Of a stretch of DNA of 64,000 bases, positions 16,748 through 25,868 are shown piece after piece. Each line of letters begins with the position of its first letter. The first letter of the stretch is position 1. The stretch covers positions 186,001 through 250,000 of the forward strand of contig NZ_VTOW01000001.1 in the NCBI RefSeq assembly GCF_012184425.1, written 5' to 3'. A program made the translations under genes and the position numbers. The notes under the pieces were generated by a model. It ran no database searches. It was not told where the DNA came from and worked only from the letters and a program-made list of their open reading frames with translations. Origin of the DNA: Candidatus Manganitrophus noduliformans. Lineage in GTDB: Bacteria > Nitrospirota > Nitrospiria > SBBL01 > Manganitrophaceae.

Positions 16748-17713
16748 TTGAAACAAGAGACACGAAATTGGATCAATACGATTATCGGCTTGGTCGCCCT
16801 TATTGCGGCGGGCCTCTTCCTATACAGGCGATTTCGAACCATCGACCTGGCGGAGGTCACCGCATATCTCCGCTCCCTGGAGGGGATGCGGCTGGCGATC
16901 GTTGGTTTTTGGACGACGATCAGCTACCTGGTCCTCACCGGTTATGATTGGCTGGCCCTTCGTTTTCTAAAGAAGCGGATCTCGTACCCTCGGGTGGCGC
17001 TCGCCTCTTTTGTCGGATATTCCATCAGCAAGAATCTCGGAATCAGTTGGCTGACCGGCGGGTCGATGCGCTATCGATTTTATTCCCGCTGCGGAATGGA
17101 TCTCAAAGATGTCACCAAACTGGTCCTATTCAACACCGTCACCTTTCTCCTCGGTTTTTTCTTTTGGGGCGGCTTTTCGTTCCTTTTTTACCCCTTGGAA
17201 GAAACGGTCGTCCCTTTTCTTCCAAGGTCGCTCTTCCCCGTGGTGGGGCTCTTGGTTTGGGCGATCCCCTTGGCCTACCTGGGGATCTGCAGCCGATCCG
17301 ACAAGGAGATCGAATTCCGGGGGAAACGATGGTCTCTCCCCCCCTTCCGGATTGCGTTGTCGCAATTGGTTCTGGGGACGATCGATGTCTTTGCGACCCT
17401 CTGGATCCTCTATTTGATCCTTCCAGCGGGGGCGGTTTCGATCGGAACCTTCATCGCGGCCTATTTCATCGTGGAGGTGGTGGCGATTCTCACCCATGCC
17501 CCGGGGGGAATCGGGGTGTTTGAATCGAGCATGTTGGTGCTCCTCGAGGGCCGACTCTCCGAAGCGGCCCTCCTTTCCTCCCTTCTGCTCTATCGGGTAA
17601 TTTACTTCCTCATCCCCATGGTGATCGGGATCGCGCTCCTCGCCATCGATGAGATCCGCTATCGCCCCCGATCACTCGACGCCATATTGCGTCAAAAAGC
17701 CGAAAATCGCTAA
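16748..17713 (+). CDS. Lysylphosphatidylglycerol-synthase-type membrane protein (UPF0104)
   Basis: A 321-residue polytopic membrane protein of the AglD/UPF0104 family, which corresponds to the membrane half of lysylphosphatidylglycerol synthase. About eight spans are seen; the family landmarks are SYPRVALASFVGYSISKNLG, the GGSMRYRFYS turn, and THAPGGIGVFESSML. The aminoacyl-transferase domain is lacking, as is usual in this subfamily. The start is TTG at 16748; an in-frame stop directly upstream rules out a longer protein, and the ribosome binding site is weak. It is 14 bases before the phospholipase-D-type gene, so the two probably share a transcript and a role in membrane lipids. Confidence 0.8.
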   Translation: MKQETRNWINTIIGLVALIAAGLFLYRRFRTIDLAEVTAYLRSLEGMRLAIVGFWTTISYLVLTGYDWLALRFLKKRISYPRVALASFVGYSISKNLGISWLTGGSMRYRFYSRCGMDLKDVTKLVLFNTVTFLLGFFFWGGFSFLFYPLEETVVPFLPRSLFPVVGLLVWAIPLAYLGICSRSDKEIEFRGKRWSLPPFRIALSQLVLGTIDVFATLWILYLILPAGAVSIGTFIAAYFIVEVVAILTHAPGGIGVFESSMLVLLEGRLSEAALLSSLLLYRVIYFLIPMVIGIALLAIDEIRYRPRSLDAILRQKAENR

Positions 17714-17726
17714 AATAGTAGTAAAG

Positions 17727-19007
17727 ATGATCTACCAATCGCACCTCACCCAACATTTTTACAACAGCATCAAAAGGATTTTGTTTCTCGTTCTGATGCT
17801 GGCCCTCGTTGCCTGCGGCGCGACTCCCAAGCGACTGGGGCAAGAGCCCTTTCCCCTCTCCCACCCCGCTTTTTTCGATACCCTCGAGGCCTACACCGGC
17901 GCGCCGATTCTGTCGGGGCATCACGTTCGTGTCTTGCTCGACGGCGACGAGACCTTCGCCGCCATGTTGAAGGCGATCCGAGAGGCGGAGAAGAGCATCA
18001 CCTTCGTCACCTACGTCTACTGGAAAGGGGAGATCGCCGACGCATTCGCCGACGCGCTCGCTGAACGCGCGCGAAACGGCGTGCCGGTTTACCTGCTCCT
18101 CGATTCCCAGGGGGCGAAGAGCATGGAGGAAAAGAACGTTGCGAAGATGAAGGAGGGGGGGGTCCATTTTGCCTGGTTCCGGCCGCTGAAGTGGTACAAA
18201 CCTTTCCAGTACAACTACCGGACGCACCGGAAGGTTCTCGTCATCGATGGACGGATCGGCTTTACGGGGGGCATCGGGATCGGCGACGAATGGCTCGGCC
18301 ATGCGCAGGACAAGGATCATTGGCGGGACACCTGCGTCGTCGTCGAGGGGCCGGTGGTTCACTACATGCAGGCGGCGTTCGCCGAAAACTGGATGGAGGC
18401 GACGCGGACCATGATTGTGGGAGACCTTTACTTTCCCCCCCTCCAAGAGATCGGTCCGGTCAAAGCGCAAGGACTTCGGAGCTCGCCGATGGAGTCGAGC
18501 TCCGAAGTCTACATGCTCTACCTCCTGACCATCGCCTCGTCGGAGCGGACCCTCTATATCACCACCGCCTACTTTCTTCCCGATGGTCTTCTTCAGGACC
18601 GGTTGATCGAGGCGGTCCAGCGGGGGGTCGATGTCCGGGTCATCGTTCCCGGAAAATATAACGATAACTACCTTCTCTACCAGTTGGCCCGAAACGGATA
18701 CGGCAGGCTGTTGAAGGCGGGGGTGAAAATTTACGAGTACCAGCCGACCTTCATGCATGCGAAGACGATGGTGGCCGACGGCGTCTGGGGATCGATCGGC
18801 AGCACGAACTTCGACAACCGTTCGTTCAGCCTCAACGATGAGTTCAACCTGAACTTCCATAGCCGGGCGGTCGCTCGACACCTGGAAGAAATTTTTCTGG
18901 AGGATCTGGCGCGGTCGCGTCCGATCTCTTATGAGGAGTGGCGGAAGCGGCCCTATCGCGAGCGCTTCGTCGGCTGGCTGGGAGACTGGATCAAAAGCCT
19001 GTTGTGA
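17727..19007 (+). CDS. Phospholipase D / cardiolipin synthase-type lipoprotein
   Basis: A 426-residue protein with two HKD motifs, at about residue 166 (THRKVLVIDGRIGFTGG) and 344 (MHAKTMVADGVWGSIGSTN), the signature of cardiolipin synthases and phospholipase D. The N-terminus (a lipobox LVAC with Cys30 after a hydrophobic run) suggests a lipoprotein, which is odd for cardiolipin synthase, normally held by two membrane spans. It would act at the periplasmic face. I use the ATG at 17727, which avoids overlap with the upstream gene; an earlier in-frame start at 17649 would cover that gene's end. With the UPF0104 gene it forms a likely lipid-modification pair. Confidence 0.85.
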   Translation: MIYQSHLTQHFYNSIKRILFLVLMLALVACGATPKRLGQEPFPLSHPAFFDTLEAYTGAPILSGHHVRVLLDGDETFAAMLKAIREAEKSITFVTYVYWKGEIADAFADALAERARNGVPVYLLLDSQGAKSMEEKNVAKMKEGGVHFAWFRPLKWYKPFQYNYRTHRKVLVIDGRIGFTGGIGIGDEWLGHAQDKDHWRDTCVVVEGPVVHYMQAAFAENWMEATRTMIVGDLYFPPLQEIGPVKAQGLRSSPMESSSEVYMLYLLTIASSERTLYITTAYFLPDGLLQDRLIEAVQRGVDVRVIVPGKYNDNYLLYQLARNGYGRLLKAGVKIYEYQPTFMHAKTMVADGVWGSIGSTNFDNRSFSLNDEFNLNFHSRAVARHLEEIFLEDLARSRPISYEEWRKRPYRERFVGWLGDWIKSLL

Positions 19008-19026
19008 GAGGAAAGGGGCGAATGGC

Positions 19027-19365
19027 TCACTTTAAGATATAATGGAGCGCAAAATCGGCCGCGATGGCGGCCAGGGCGACGCCGTTGAGCCAGGCGATGT
19101 CTTTCCATCCCTTCCGGGCGAAATAGACGATGTTGAAGAGAATAAAGAGTTCGGCGACGTTCGACACCGGCATGTGCAGCCACCGCATCCCCATTTCTCC
19201 GACCACCCAGGTCATCAAGTAGAAAAAAATTGCAAGGGAGAGGGTCAGCCACTCGGTTCGCGTTGTCCCGCCGCGGCGTTTTACCCGGACCATGGCAGTG
19301 ATCAAGCAAACCAGGACGATGAAGAAGAGGAGCGGAAAAAGGGGCCACCAGACTTTGACTGACAT
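19027..19365 (-). CDS. Small membrane protein, unknown
   Basis: A 112-residue protein with three or four membrane spans (residues about 7-27, 42-60, 68-84 and 92-110). It has the look of a DUF-type integral membrane protein, with a basic loop RVKRRGGTTRTEW after the first span. No catalytic motif is visible. The ATG at 19365 is preceded by AGGACC. It is convergent with the lipoprotein gene, with 19 bases between the stops. Confidence 0.6.
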   Translation of the reverse strand: MSVKVWWPLFPLLFFIVLVCLITAMVRVKRRGGTTRTEWLTLSLAIFFYLMTWVVGEMGMRWLHMPVSNVAELFILFNIVYFARKGWKDIAWLNGVALAAIAADFALHYILK

Positions 19366-19480
19366 GGTCCTAATGGTACTGAAACGGCGGGGGAAAGATC
19401 AAGGAGAAAGAAAACGTTCCCGGGAATAAGAAGGGAAAGAGACCGCATTAAAAAAACATGTTGCAGCCGTATCCATCAAT

Positions 19481-19500
19481 TATAGTAGAATTTTTCTATG
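19481..19500 (+). promoter_or_regulatory. -10 element directly before a start codon
   Basis: TATAGT at 19481-19486 ends 11 bases before the ATG at 19498. If used, transcription would begin about five bases before the start codon, making the message almost leaderless; no ribosome binding site is visible. Confidence 0.4.
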
Positions 19501-19893
19501 ACACAGGATCGTTTCGATAAACTCATCAAAGACTATAACGACGACTTTCGCCACCTTCTCAGGCGAGCCGGCCGGAAAAATTACAACGGCCTTCTCTCCT
19601 CATTCAAAAGATTGAGCGATCTCTATTATGCTATTATTGAATTCCAAGATTCCGGAAAATATCTGTTTCGAATCCTTCCATACCCTTTGTCCTTTCGGGC
19701 AAACGACGATTTTCTGAAAGAAATCGGGTTTGATCCTGAAGAAATTAAAAATATCTACGGCTTTCTCGAATTCGTAAAAACATCTCAAGGGGAAGAGTTC
19801 GAAGAATATATCAAAATCTATGTAAACGGCAAACGGGAAGCTCCGCGCATTGCCGGAAACAAACAACGTACGGAGCAAAGCGGTGCGAAGTGA
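19498..19893 (+). CDS. Hypothetical protein, AT-rich
   Basis: I do not recognise this 131-residue protein. It is soluble, with many aromatic and charged residues (for example DLYYAIIEFQDSGKYLF) and no signal peptide. Its base composition is clearly lower in G+C than its neighbours, with codons such as AAA, GAA and ATT favoured, a possible sign of transfer. No ribosome binding site is seen, and a -10-like TATAGT lies right ahead of the ATG. It is convergent with the TfoX-N gene. Confidence 0.6.
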   Translation: MTQDRFDKLIKDYNDDFRHLLRRAGRKNYNGLLSSFKRLSDLYYAIIEFQDSGKYLFRILPYPLSFRANDDFLKEIGFDPEEIKNIYGFLEFVKTSQGEEFEEYIKIYVNGKREAPRIAGNKQRTEQSGAK

Positions 19894-19927
19894 TAACCGG
19901 ATCAATCGGGATGAAGTCCTACTCCTG

Positions 19928-20263
19928 TCAGCGCTTCCGTTTCCTCGGCATCTTCGCTTGGCAAGCAATCGCCCTTTCGGCCCACCCCTTCAACCGCTCC
20001 GGATCTTCGATCACATCGACCGGCACCTCATAATACGTTTTCAGGGTCTGCTTGGCGCTGGGGCGGAACGGCTTCATCTCCATTTCGACATAGTCTGAAC
20101 GGCTGGCATCGTCGGTCTTGAAGTAAAGCCGGCCTTTAAAAAGGATGCCGAAAAAGTGCTCGTCCCGGTAGAGACCCTGCCCGCCGAACATCGGCCGGCA
20201 GTGAATTCCTTCAAGCGGGCTCAGTTGGTCGAGAACAAACTCCCGGAACGATTCGTCTTTCAT
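19928..20263 (-). CDS. TfoX N-terminal-domain protein
   Basis: A 111-residue protein matching the TfoX N-terminal domain, seen by GIHCRPMFGGQGLYRDEHFFG, written as the RPMFGG...GLY landmark, followed by FKTDDASR and the C-terminal PVDVIEDPERL segment. The full TfoX/Sxy competence regulators carry a second C-terminal domain that is missing here, so a competence role should not be assumed. The ATG at 20263 begins one base after the histidine-kinase stop, with GGGATAGG ahead of it; an alternative ATG at 20293 would overlap that gene by 29 bases. Co-transcription with the kinase gene is likely. Confidence 0.72.
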   Translation of the reverse strand: MKDESFREFVLDQLSPLEGIHCRPMFGGQGLYRDEHFFGILFKGRLYFKTDDASRSDYVEMEMKPFRPSAKQTLKTYYEVPVDVIEDPERLKGWAERAIACQAKMPRKRKR

Positions 20264-20264
20264 C

Positions 20265-23200
20265 CTATCCCGGCATTCCCGTGATGACATCATGAACGGT
20301 TTTGCTCAGCTGCTCGAGTTGGTAAGGCTTGGCGATCACCCCTTTGAAACCGTACCGGGCATAATCACCCATGATCGGATCGTTGGAGTAGCCGCTCGAG
20401 ACGATCGCCCTCACATGCGGGTCGATTTCAAGGAGGCGCTGGATCGCCTCTTTCCCCCCCATCTTCCCCGGCACGGTCAGGTCCATGATGACCAGGTCAA
20501 ACGGTTCTCCGGAGGCCGACGCCTCCCGGTAGCGTGCGATCGCCTCGGCGCCATCTTCGGCGTATCCGACCCGGTAGCCGAGAAAGCCTAAGAGCTCTCC
20601 TGCCACTTCTCGGACCGCCTGCTCGTCATCCATGATCAAAATTTTACCCTTGCCCCGAAGCGGCGCCTCGGATCGCCGCTCCGCCTCAACGTCGCGCGAA
20701 GAGGCCGCCAGGTAAATGGAGAAGATCGAGCCCTTTCCCAGCTCGGAGTCGGCCATCATGTAGCCGTCGTGTTTTTTGACAATCGAATAGGAGGTCGGCA
20801 GCCCCAGTCCGCTTCCCTTCTGTTTGGTCGTAAAGTAAGGATCGAAGATCTTCGGGAGATGCTCCTTCGGAATGCCTATTCCAAAGTCCTGAATCGAGAT
20901 CCGAACGTATCTCCCCGGTTTGAGGAAAATCCGCTTGTCCCCTTCTTTGACAAGATCGTTCTCCGCCCGCACTTTGATGATCCCTCCTTGGGGCATCGCC
21001 TGCTGGGCATTGATGACCAGGTTGTGGAGGACCTGACTGATCTGTCCCTCATCGATTTCGACCGGCCAGAGATCGTCCGAGATGACGAATTCAACCCCGA
21101 CATTCGATCCGTGCAGAACGAACTCGATTGAATCCTTCAGCAGCTCCTTCATCGAGACGGTTTTCTTGATCGGCGTCCCCCCTTTGGCGAAGGTCAAGAG
21201 CTGCTGCGCCAGATCCCTTGCCCGAAGCGAAGCGGTCTCCGCGTCGCTGACCCGCCGATGAAGGGGATCGGTCAGACCGATCGACATCTTCACTAGGGAG
21301 AGATTCCCCAGAATGGCGGTCAAGATATTGTTGAAGTCGTGTGCGATGCCGCCGGCAAGCAATCCGACCGCTTCCAGCTTGCTCGTTCGAAGAAGATCTT
21401 CCTCCATTTTTTGCTGCTGGGTGGTGTCTCGGAACACCAAGACCACGCCTATGATATGTCCTGCTTTGTCTCGAATAGGGGCGCCGCTGTGGGCAATGCT
21501 CCGCTCTGTTTCTTCTCGAGAGACCAGAATCGTATGATCGGCCAATTCGACGGTCGCGCCGGTTTGCAGAACCTGGACGGCGGGACTCTCCAGAGGCCGG
21601 CCGGTTTTCCCGTCGATCATATGAAAGATTTCCTGAAGGGGGCGGCCGACGGCCTCTTGTTGGGTCCAGCCGGTGAGGCCCTCGGCCACTTTGTTCATCA
21701 GGACAACCCTCTCCTCCATGTCGGTGGTGATCACCCCATCGCCGATCGACCCCAATGTCACCGCAAGGCGCTCTTTCTCCGACGCCAGCGCCTCCTCCGC
21801 GCGCTTCCACTCGGTAATCTCGGTGGTAAAACCCTCCAGCGCCAGCAATTCGCCCCCCTGGGAATACACCCCGCGCCCATGCTCCCAAACCCACTTCTCC
21901 CGCTTCGATGCGGTAAAAATCCGGTAGACCAATTCGTACGGTCTCTTCTCGCGAAGGGCGGCTTGGGTCTCTTCCCAGACCCGTTCCCGATCTTCGGGGT
22001 GGATTAAGCTCCCATAGGAGAGGGTTTTATTGCCGATAAAGTCATCCGGAGCATAACCGGTGATGGCCAGGCATCCCTCGCTGACGAACTCGGTCGTCCA
22101 GTCCGGATCGTTCCGGCACCGGTAGGCCAAACCGGGGAGATTGCTCATCAAGGTCGTCAGCGCCCGCTGGCTCTCGCGTAGCGCCGCTTCGGCCTCTTTT
22201 CGCTCCTCGATTTCTCTTTGGGCCCCCCGGTAAAGACACGCATTATCGACCGCCACGGCGACGCGGCGCGCGAGGTCTTCCGCCAGGGAGAGATCGTCCT
22301 CTCCGAAATGGCGGCCCGATTCCATTGTGACAAAAGAAAGCGCCCCCAACGTTTTCCCCCGAGCCGAGAGGGGGACGCTCATCGCCGATTTGATCCCCAG
22401 CGCTTTGGCGAGCTTCAGATGTTCGGGATCGCGCGCGATGGTCTCCAACAACGCGTCGGGAATATCGGAGAGGATCATCGGCTTTCCCGAGGTCAGCACC
22501 TGCCGAAGCGGGTGGGCGCCTCCCCGTTCGGGAGGGTAGCGCCGCATCAGTTCCAATCCGAGCGCCTCTTTGACCGGATCGGTGGCGACCGCCGCCACCC
22601 GGCGGATCGATTGATCTTCTTCAACGATATCAACGACGCAACCGTCGGCCAGAAAGGGGATCGCCAAACGCGCCACGCTCTCCAAGGTGGTTTCGTAATC
22701 AAGCGAAGCGGAGAGGATCTCACTCGCTTCCGCCAGAAAAGTAAAGCGCCACTGCGCCTGCACCGCCGCCGCGCGCGCTTCCCGCTCGCGATAAAGAAGG
22801 CGCGCGTGCTCCTCCTCCGCCTTCTTTCTTTCGGTCACGTCGTTTGCCAAGGTAAGCCCCGCCTGCTTCCCCATAAAAAGGATCAGATCGCGGGTAATCT
22901 CCACGTCGATGATCGTTCCATCCTTCTTTCGGTGCCGCCAGATGCCGGCCCGAGCGACTCCGGGGGACATCTTCTTAAAATCTTCCAGCAAGCGGGGAAT
23001 GTCTTCCGGCGGGCGGATGTCTTTGATGGTCATGGAGAGGAACTCTTCGCGGCTGTAGCCGTAGTGCCGGATGGCCGACTCGTTGACCGCCAGAAAAGCG
23101 AGCGTCTCCGAATCGAACACCCACATCGGATGCGGATTGTTCTCGAAGAGGATCCGATACTTTTCCTCCGATTCCCGCAGCGCCTCCTCCGCCTCCCGGA

Positions 23201-23717
23201 GGCCGGTCACCATGCGCGACGACGCCGAAAGCTGACGGCGAAGATCCAGCAGCAACATCGTCTCGTGCGCAATCGTTTGGAGCCCTTCGATCTGCTTGGG
23301 GCGCAGTTCTCGAGGAGCGTAATCCATGACGCAGACGGTTCCGAGGGCATGCCCTTCGGGGGTCAGCAGCGGGGCGCCTGCGTAGAATCGGACGTGGGGG
23401 TCGGAGGTCACCCAGGGGTTGTCCGAAAACCGGGGGTCGGAAGCGGTATCGTGAACAATCAACGGCTGGCGCTGCAGGATCGCGTGGGCGCAAATGGCGC
23501 TCTCCCGGGGGGTCTCAGTCGGGCTCACACCTATTTTTGATTTGAACCACTGACGATGATCATCGATAAAGGTGATCACCGCGATCGGCGCTTCACAAAC
23601 GTCGGAGGCCAACCGTGTCAGATCGTCAAACACATTTTCCGATGGGGTATCGAGGATCTGATACTGCCGAAGCGTTTCCAGCCGCTTTGGTTCATCCTGG
23701 GGAAGGGGGGGTTTCAT
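20265..23717 (-). CDS. Hybrid sensor histidine kinase with GAF/PAS array
   Basis: A 1150-residue cytoplasmic hybrid kinase with no membrane span. Order by eye: GAF at about 20-165; PAS at 180-300; GAF at 325-505; PAS at 515-640; PAS at 650-770; HisKA with the phospho-acceptor His793 (GGIAHDFNNILTA); HATPase with NLVINAQQAMPQGG, GIGIPKEHL and GSGLGLPTSY; receiver domain with acceptor Asp1079 (FDLVIMDLTVPG) and a conserved lysine in IAKPYQ. Such kinases integrate redox, light or small-molecule signals and phosphorylate their own receiver. No partner regulator is adjacent except a TfoX-N gene. The start lacks a strong ribosome binding site. Confidence 0.92.
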   Translation of the reverse strand: MKPPLPQDEPKRLETLRQYQILDTPSENVFDDLTRLASDVCEAPIAVITFIDDHRQWFKSKIGVSPTETPRESAICAHAILQRQPLIVHDTASDPRFSDNPWVTSDPHVRFYAGAPLLTPEGHALGTVCVMDYAPRELRPKQIEGLQTIAHETMLLLDLRRQLSASSRMVTGLREAEEALRESEEKYRILFENNPHPMWVFDSETLAFLAVNESAIRHYGYSREEFLSMTIKDIRPPEDIPRLLEDFKKMSPGVARAGIWRHRKKDGTIIDVEITRDLILFMGKQAGLTLANDVTERKKAEEEHARLLYREREARAAAVQAQWRFTFLAEASEILSASLDYETTLESVARLAIPFLADGCVVDIVEEDQSIRRVAAVATDPVKEALGLELMRRYPPERGGAHPLRQVLTSGKPMILSDIPDALLETIARDPEHLKLAKALGIKSAMSVPLSARGKTLGALSFVTMESGRHFGEDDLSLAEDLARRVAVAVDNACLYRGAQREIEERKEAEAALRESQRALTTLMSNLPGLAYRCRNDPDWTTEFVSEGCLAITGYAPDDFIGNKTLSYGSLIHPEDRERVWEETQAALREKRPYELVYRIFTASKREKWVWEHGRGVYSQGGELLALEGFTTEITEWKRAEEALASEKERLAVTLGSIGDGVITTDMEERVVLMNKVAEGLTGWTQQEAVGRPLQEIFHMIDGKTGRPLESPAVQVLQTGATVELADHTILVSREETERSIAHSGAPIRDKAGHIIGVVLVFRDTTQQQKMEEDLLRTSKLEAVGLLAGGIAHDFNNILTAILGNLSLVKMSIGLTDPLHRRVSDAETASLRARDLAQQLLTFAKGGTPIKKTVSMKELLKDSIEFVLHGSNVGVEFVISDDLWPVEIDEGQISQVLHNLVINAQQAMPQGGIIKVRAENDLVKEGDKRIFLKPGRYVRISIQDFGIGIPKEHLPKIFDPYFTTKQKGSGLGLPTSYSIVKKHDGYMMADSELGKGSIFSIYLAASSRDVEAERRSEAPLRGKGKILIMDDEQAVREVAGELLGFLGYRVGYAEDGAEAIARYREASASGEPFDLVIMDLTVPGKMGGKEAIQRLLEIDPHVRAIVSSGYSNDPIMGDYARYGFKGVIAKPYQLEQLSKTVHDVITGMPG

Positions 23718-24125
23718 CAGACGCTTTCTCCACCCGGAGAGAGGACCCCTTCCGAAAAGCGCTTACGACAAAGCGCATCAATCCGGGATCTTCTTGCGGA
23801 AAAAAACGGTCTTTGAAAGAGGAGGTCAGGAAGGCGGCCTGATCGAAGGGGCTGAAGACTCGGGAAGAAGGAGCGGATCATCTCGTCTACCTCCGACTCT
23901 GAATCCTTCCCTCGTCGGTTCTTGACGAATCCTAATATCGCGAGGGGTGTTCTATTGAGGTATTTCAGCAGCCCTCTCAAAGAGAAGGAAGATGTTCAGC
24001 CTCTGCTGAAGGAGGCCATACAGGATTGTTAATATTCACTCAGAGTAGGTTTCAATATACAGAATTGACCCTGAGTGAGTCAATCAGGGTATTTACGGCC
24101 TCTGAGGCCGAAAAGAAGAGGGAAA
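23718..24125. other. Gene-free interval between der and the hybrid kinase
   Basis: About 400 bases. On the minus strand TTGACT (24083-24078) and TATATT (24059-24054) with an 18-base spacer form a plausible promoter for the kinase, but it would give a leader of more than 300 bases. The -35 lies inside a small inverted repeat, ACCCTGA/TCAGGGT (24067-24090). Beyond that, a weak GGCCTC/GAGGCC hairpin follows the der stop. A minus-strand frame starting with TTG near 23980 was not convincing. Confidence 0.35.
24054..24083 (-). promoter_or_regulatory. Candidate promoter for the hybrid kinase
   Basis: TTGACT, 18 bases and TATATT on the minus strand in a locally AT-rich stretch just after der. Its -35 overlaps an inverted repeat that could bind a regulator. 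Confidence 0.4.
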
Positions 24126-25442
24126 TTATCGACGCTGGCGAAGTCGGATTCGGATCGGCGTGCCGGTAAAGCCGAAGGTCTCGCGGAGCTGATTTTCAAT
24201 GTAGCCGAGGTAATGATCGGGAACCCCTTTGGGAGCGTTCGCAAAGAGAACAAAGGTCGGCGGCCGCACCCCGGCCTGGGTGATGTAGTAGAGCTTGAGC
24301 CGCTTTCCCTTGTAAAAAGGGGGGGGATGGCTCTCCATCATTTTCTCAAAAAAGCGATTCAGATCGCCGGTGGAGACCCGCTGGGTATAGCCGCCGTAGA
24401 CCGTATCGATCAGCTGGAAGATCTGGCCGATCCCTTCTCCCTCCCGAGCGGAGATGGTCGCATACTGCAGATCGGTCAAAAAACGGAATCGAAGGGCGAT
24501 CTGATTCAGAAGCCGTTCCTTGGCCCTTTCTTCTTTTTTTGCAAGATCCCATTTGTTGATCAGGACGACCGATCCCCTCCCCTTCTCGATGATCAACCCG
24601 GCGATCTTCGAATCTTGCTCGGTGATCCCTTCGACGCCGTCGATCAGAAGGAGGGCGACGTCCGACCGCTCCAGCGCTTCTTTCGCCCGCGCGATGCTGA
24701 ACTGCTCCACCCCATGTTCGATTTTCCCCCGCCGCCGGATGCCGGCCGTATCGATAAAAAGATACCGCTTGTCGTGATAGGTGACCCAACTGTCGATCGT
24801 ATCGCGGGTCGTCCCCGGAACATCGCTGGTGACAAGCCGCTCCTCCCGCAGGAGGGTGTTGATCAGGGTCGATTTCCCCACATTCGGCCGGCCGAGGACG
24901 ACCACCTTGGGGGCTTCGATCTTCTTTTCTTCTTCCTCCGGGGCCATCCGGGGGTAGAGGGCGTCGAGCAGATCGCTCAACCCTTCGTTGTGCTCGGCGG
25001 AGATCGCATACAGCGGATCGACACCCAACTCATAAAATTCGTTGAATCGTTGGATTCCCTTCCCTTCGGCCTTGTTGATCACATAATAGACCGGCTTTCC
25101 GCTTTTTCGAAGCAGATCATGAATCGACCGGTCGATCGGCGTAACCCCGTCCCGCGCGCTCATGACGAAAAGAAGGGCGTCGGCCTGCTCGATGGCGATC
25201 TCCGACTGCCGCCGGACCTGGGTCTCCATCTCCTCTTTCGATTCGGGGACCAACCCGCCGGTATCGATCAGCGTAAACTGCCGATCCCGATAATGGCCGA
25301 GCGCCTCGTTTCGATCACGCGTGACCCCCGGCATATCTTGAACGATCGCCTTGCGCCTGCCGACCAACTTGTTGAAGAGGGTCGATTTCCCGACGTTCGG
25401 CCGCCCGATAACGGCGATAATCGGCCCTTTTATCTCTGCCAC
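24126..25442 (-). CDS. der: Ribosome-associated GTPase Der (EngA)
   Basis: Der is the tandem GTPase required for assembly of the 50S ribosomal subunit. The 438 residues hold two G domains, each with GRPNVGKST (near residues 12 and 183), DTGG or DTAG and NKxD motifs (VINKAEG and LINKWDL), and a C-terminal KH-like domain ending in a basic tail. Length is typical. The start is GTG at 25442, with GGAGGAG some 12 bases upstream; it overlaps the end of the upstream 142-residue gene by 13 bases, suggesting translational coupling. Confidence 0.95.
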   Translation of the reverse strand: MAEIKGPIIAVIGRPNVGKSTLFNKLVGRRKAIVQDMPGVTRDRNEALGHYRDRQFTLIDTGGLVPESKEEMETQVRRQSEIAIEQADALLFVMSARDGVTPIDRSIHDLLRKSGKPVYYVINKAEGKGIQRFNEFYELGVDPLYAISAEHNEGLSDLLDALYPRMAPEEEEKKIEAPKVVVLGRPNVGKSTLINTLLREERLVTSDVPGTTRDTIDSWVTYHDKRYLFIDTAGIRRRGKIEHGVEQFSIARAKEALERSDVALLLIDGVEGITEQDSKIAGLIIEKGRGSVVLINKWDLAKKEERAKERLLNQIALRFRFLTDLQYATISAREGEGIGQIFQLIDTVYGGYTQRVSTGDLNRFFEKMMESHPPPFYKGKRLKLYYITQAGVRPPTFVLFANAPKGVPDHYLGYIENQLRETFGFTGTPIRIRLRQRR

Positions 25443-25858
25443 GGATTTGTCTTCTCCTCCGCCGCCTTGTTCCGCGCGACGATCTCCCGCCAGTGCTCGG
25501 GGAGGCTCTCCTCTTCGACTTTGAAATTATGGGTCGCGACGAAGGTCATCCCGTGATAGAGATTGATCTTGTATTTTCCCCGGCCGTAGGTTTTGGCGAG
25601 ATACGCCATCAGCTGCTCCTTCTCCATCAACCCCGCCAGCTCCGCCGTCGTCCGGCTTTCGAGATCGTTGAAGATCACGATCATCCCGACCTTCTCTTCC
25701 ACCAAGATCTTGATCGAAGCTTCATTGAAGATCTCCTGATATTTCTCCTTCATCTCGCTCACCTCCGGCGCGCCGTGCGAGGCGGTACGCCGGATCTTCC
25801 GGACATACTCTTTGAACATCTCCCAGAGCCAGCCGGTGAAAAGATTATCCTGTTCCAT
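25430..25858 (-). CDS. Hypothetical protein upstream of der
   Basis: I do not recognise this 142-residue soluble protein. It has a helical, basic N-terminal third (KEYVRKIRRTASHG), a middle with alternating hydrophobic residues (KILVEEKVGMIVIFNDLE) that reads like beta strands, and a helical, charged end. There is no signal peptide. The start ATG is preceded by GGAGG; that site abuts a perfect 28-bp palindrome. It ends inside der, with a 13-base overlap. It is 52 bases from the CbbO-like gene, so it may belong with that transcript, with der last. Confidence 0.65.
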   Translation of the reverse strand: MEQDNLFTGWLWEMFKEYVRKIRRTASHGAPEVSEMKEKYQEIFNEASIKILVEEKVGMIVIFNDLESRTTAELAGLMEKEQLMAYLAKTYGRGKYKINLYHGMTFVATHNFKVEEESLPEHWREIVARNKAAEEKTNPWQR

Positions 25859-25868
25859 TGGGTCCTCC

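Noticed and set aside
23717-23980. A possible 87-codon gene ahead of the hybrid kinase, with a TGATG junction
   Set aside because: It needs a TTG start without a ribosome binding site, matches no family and has no regular composition. The junction may be chance.
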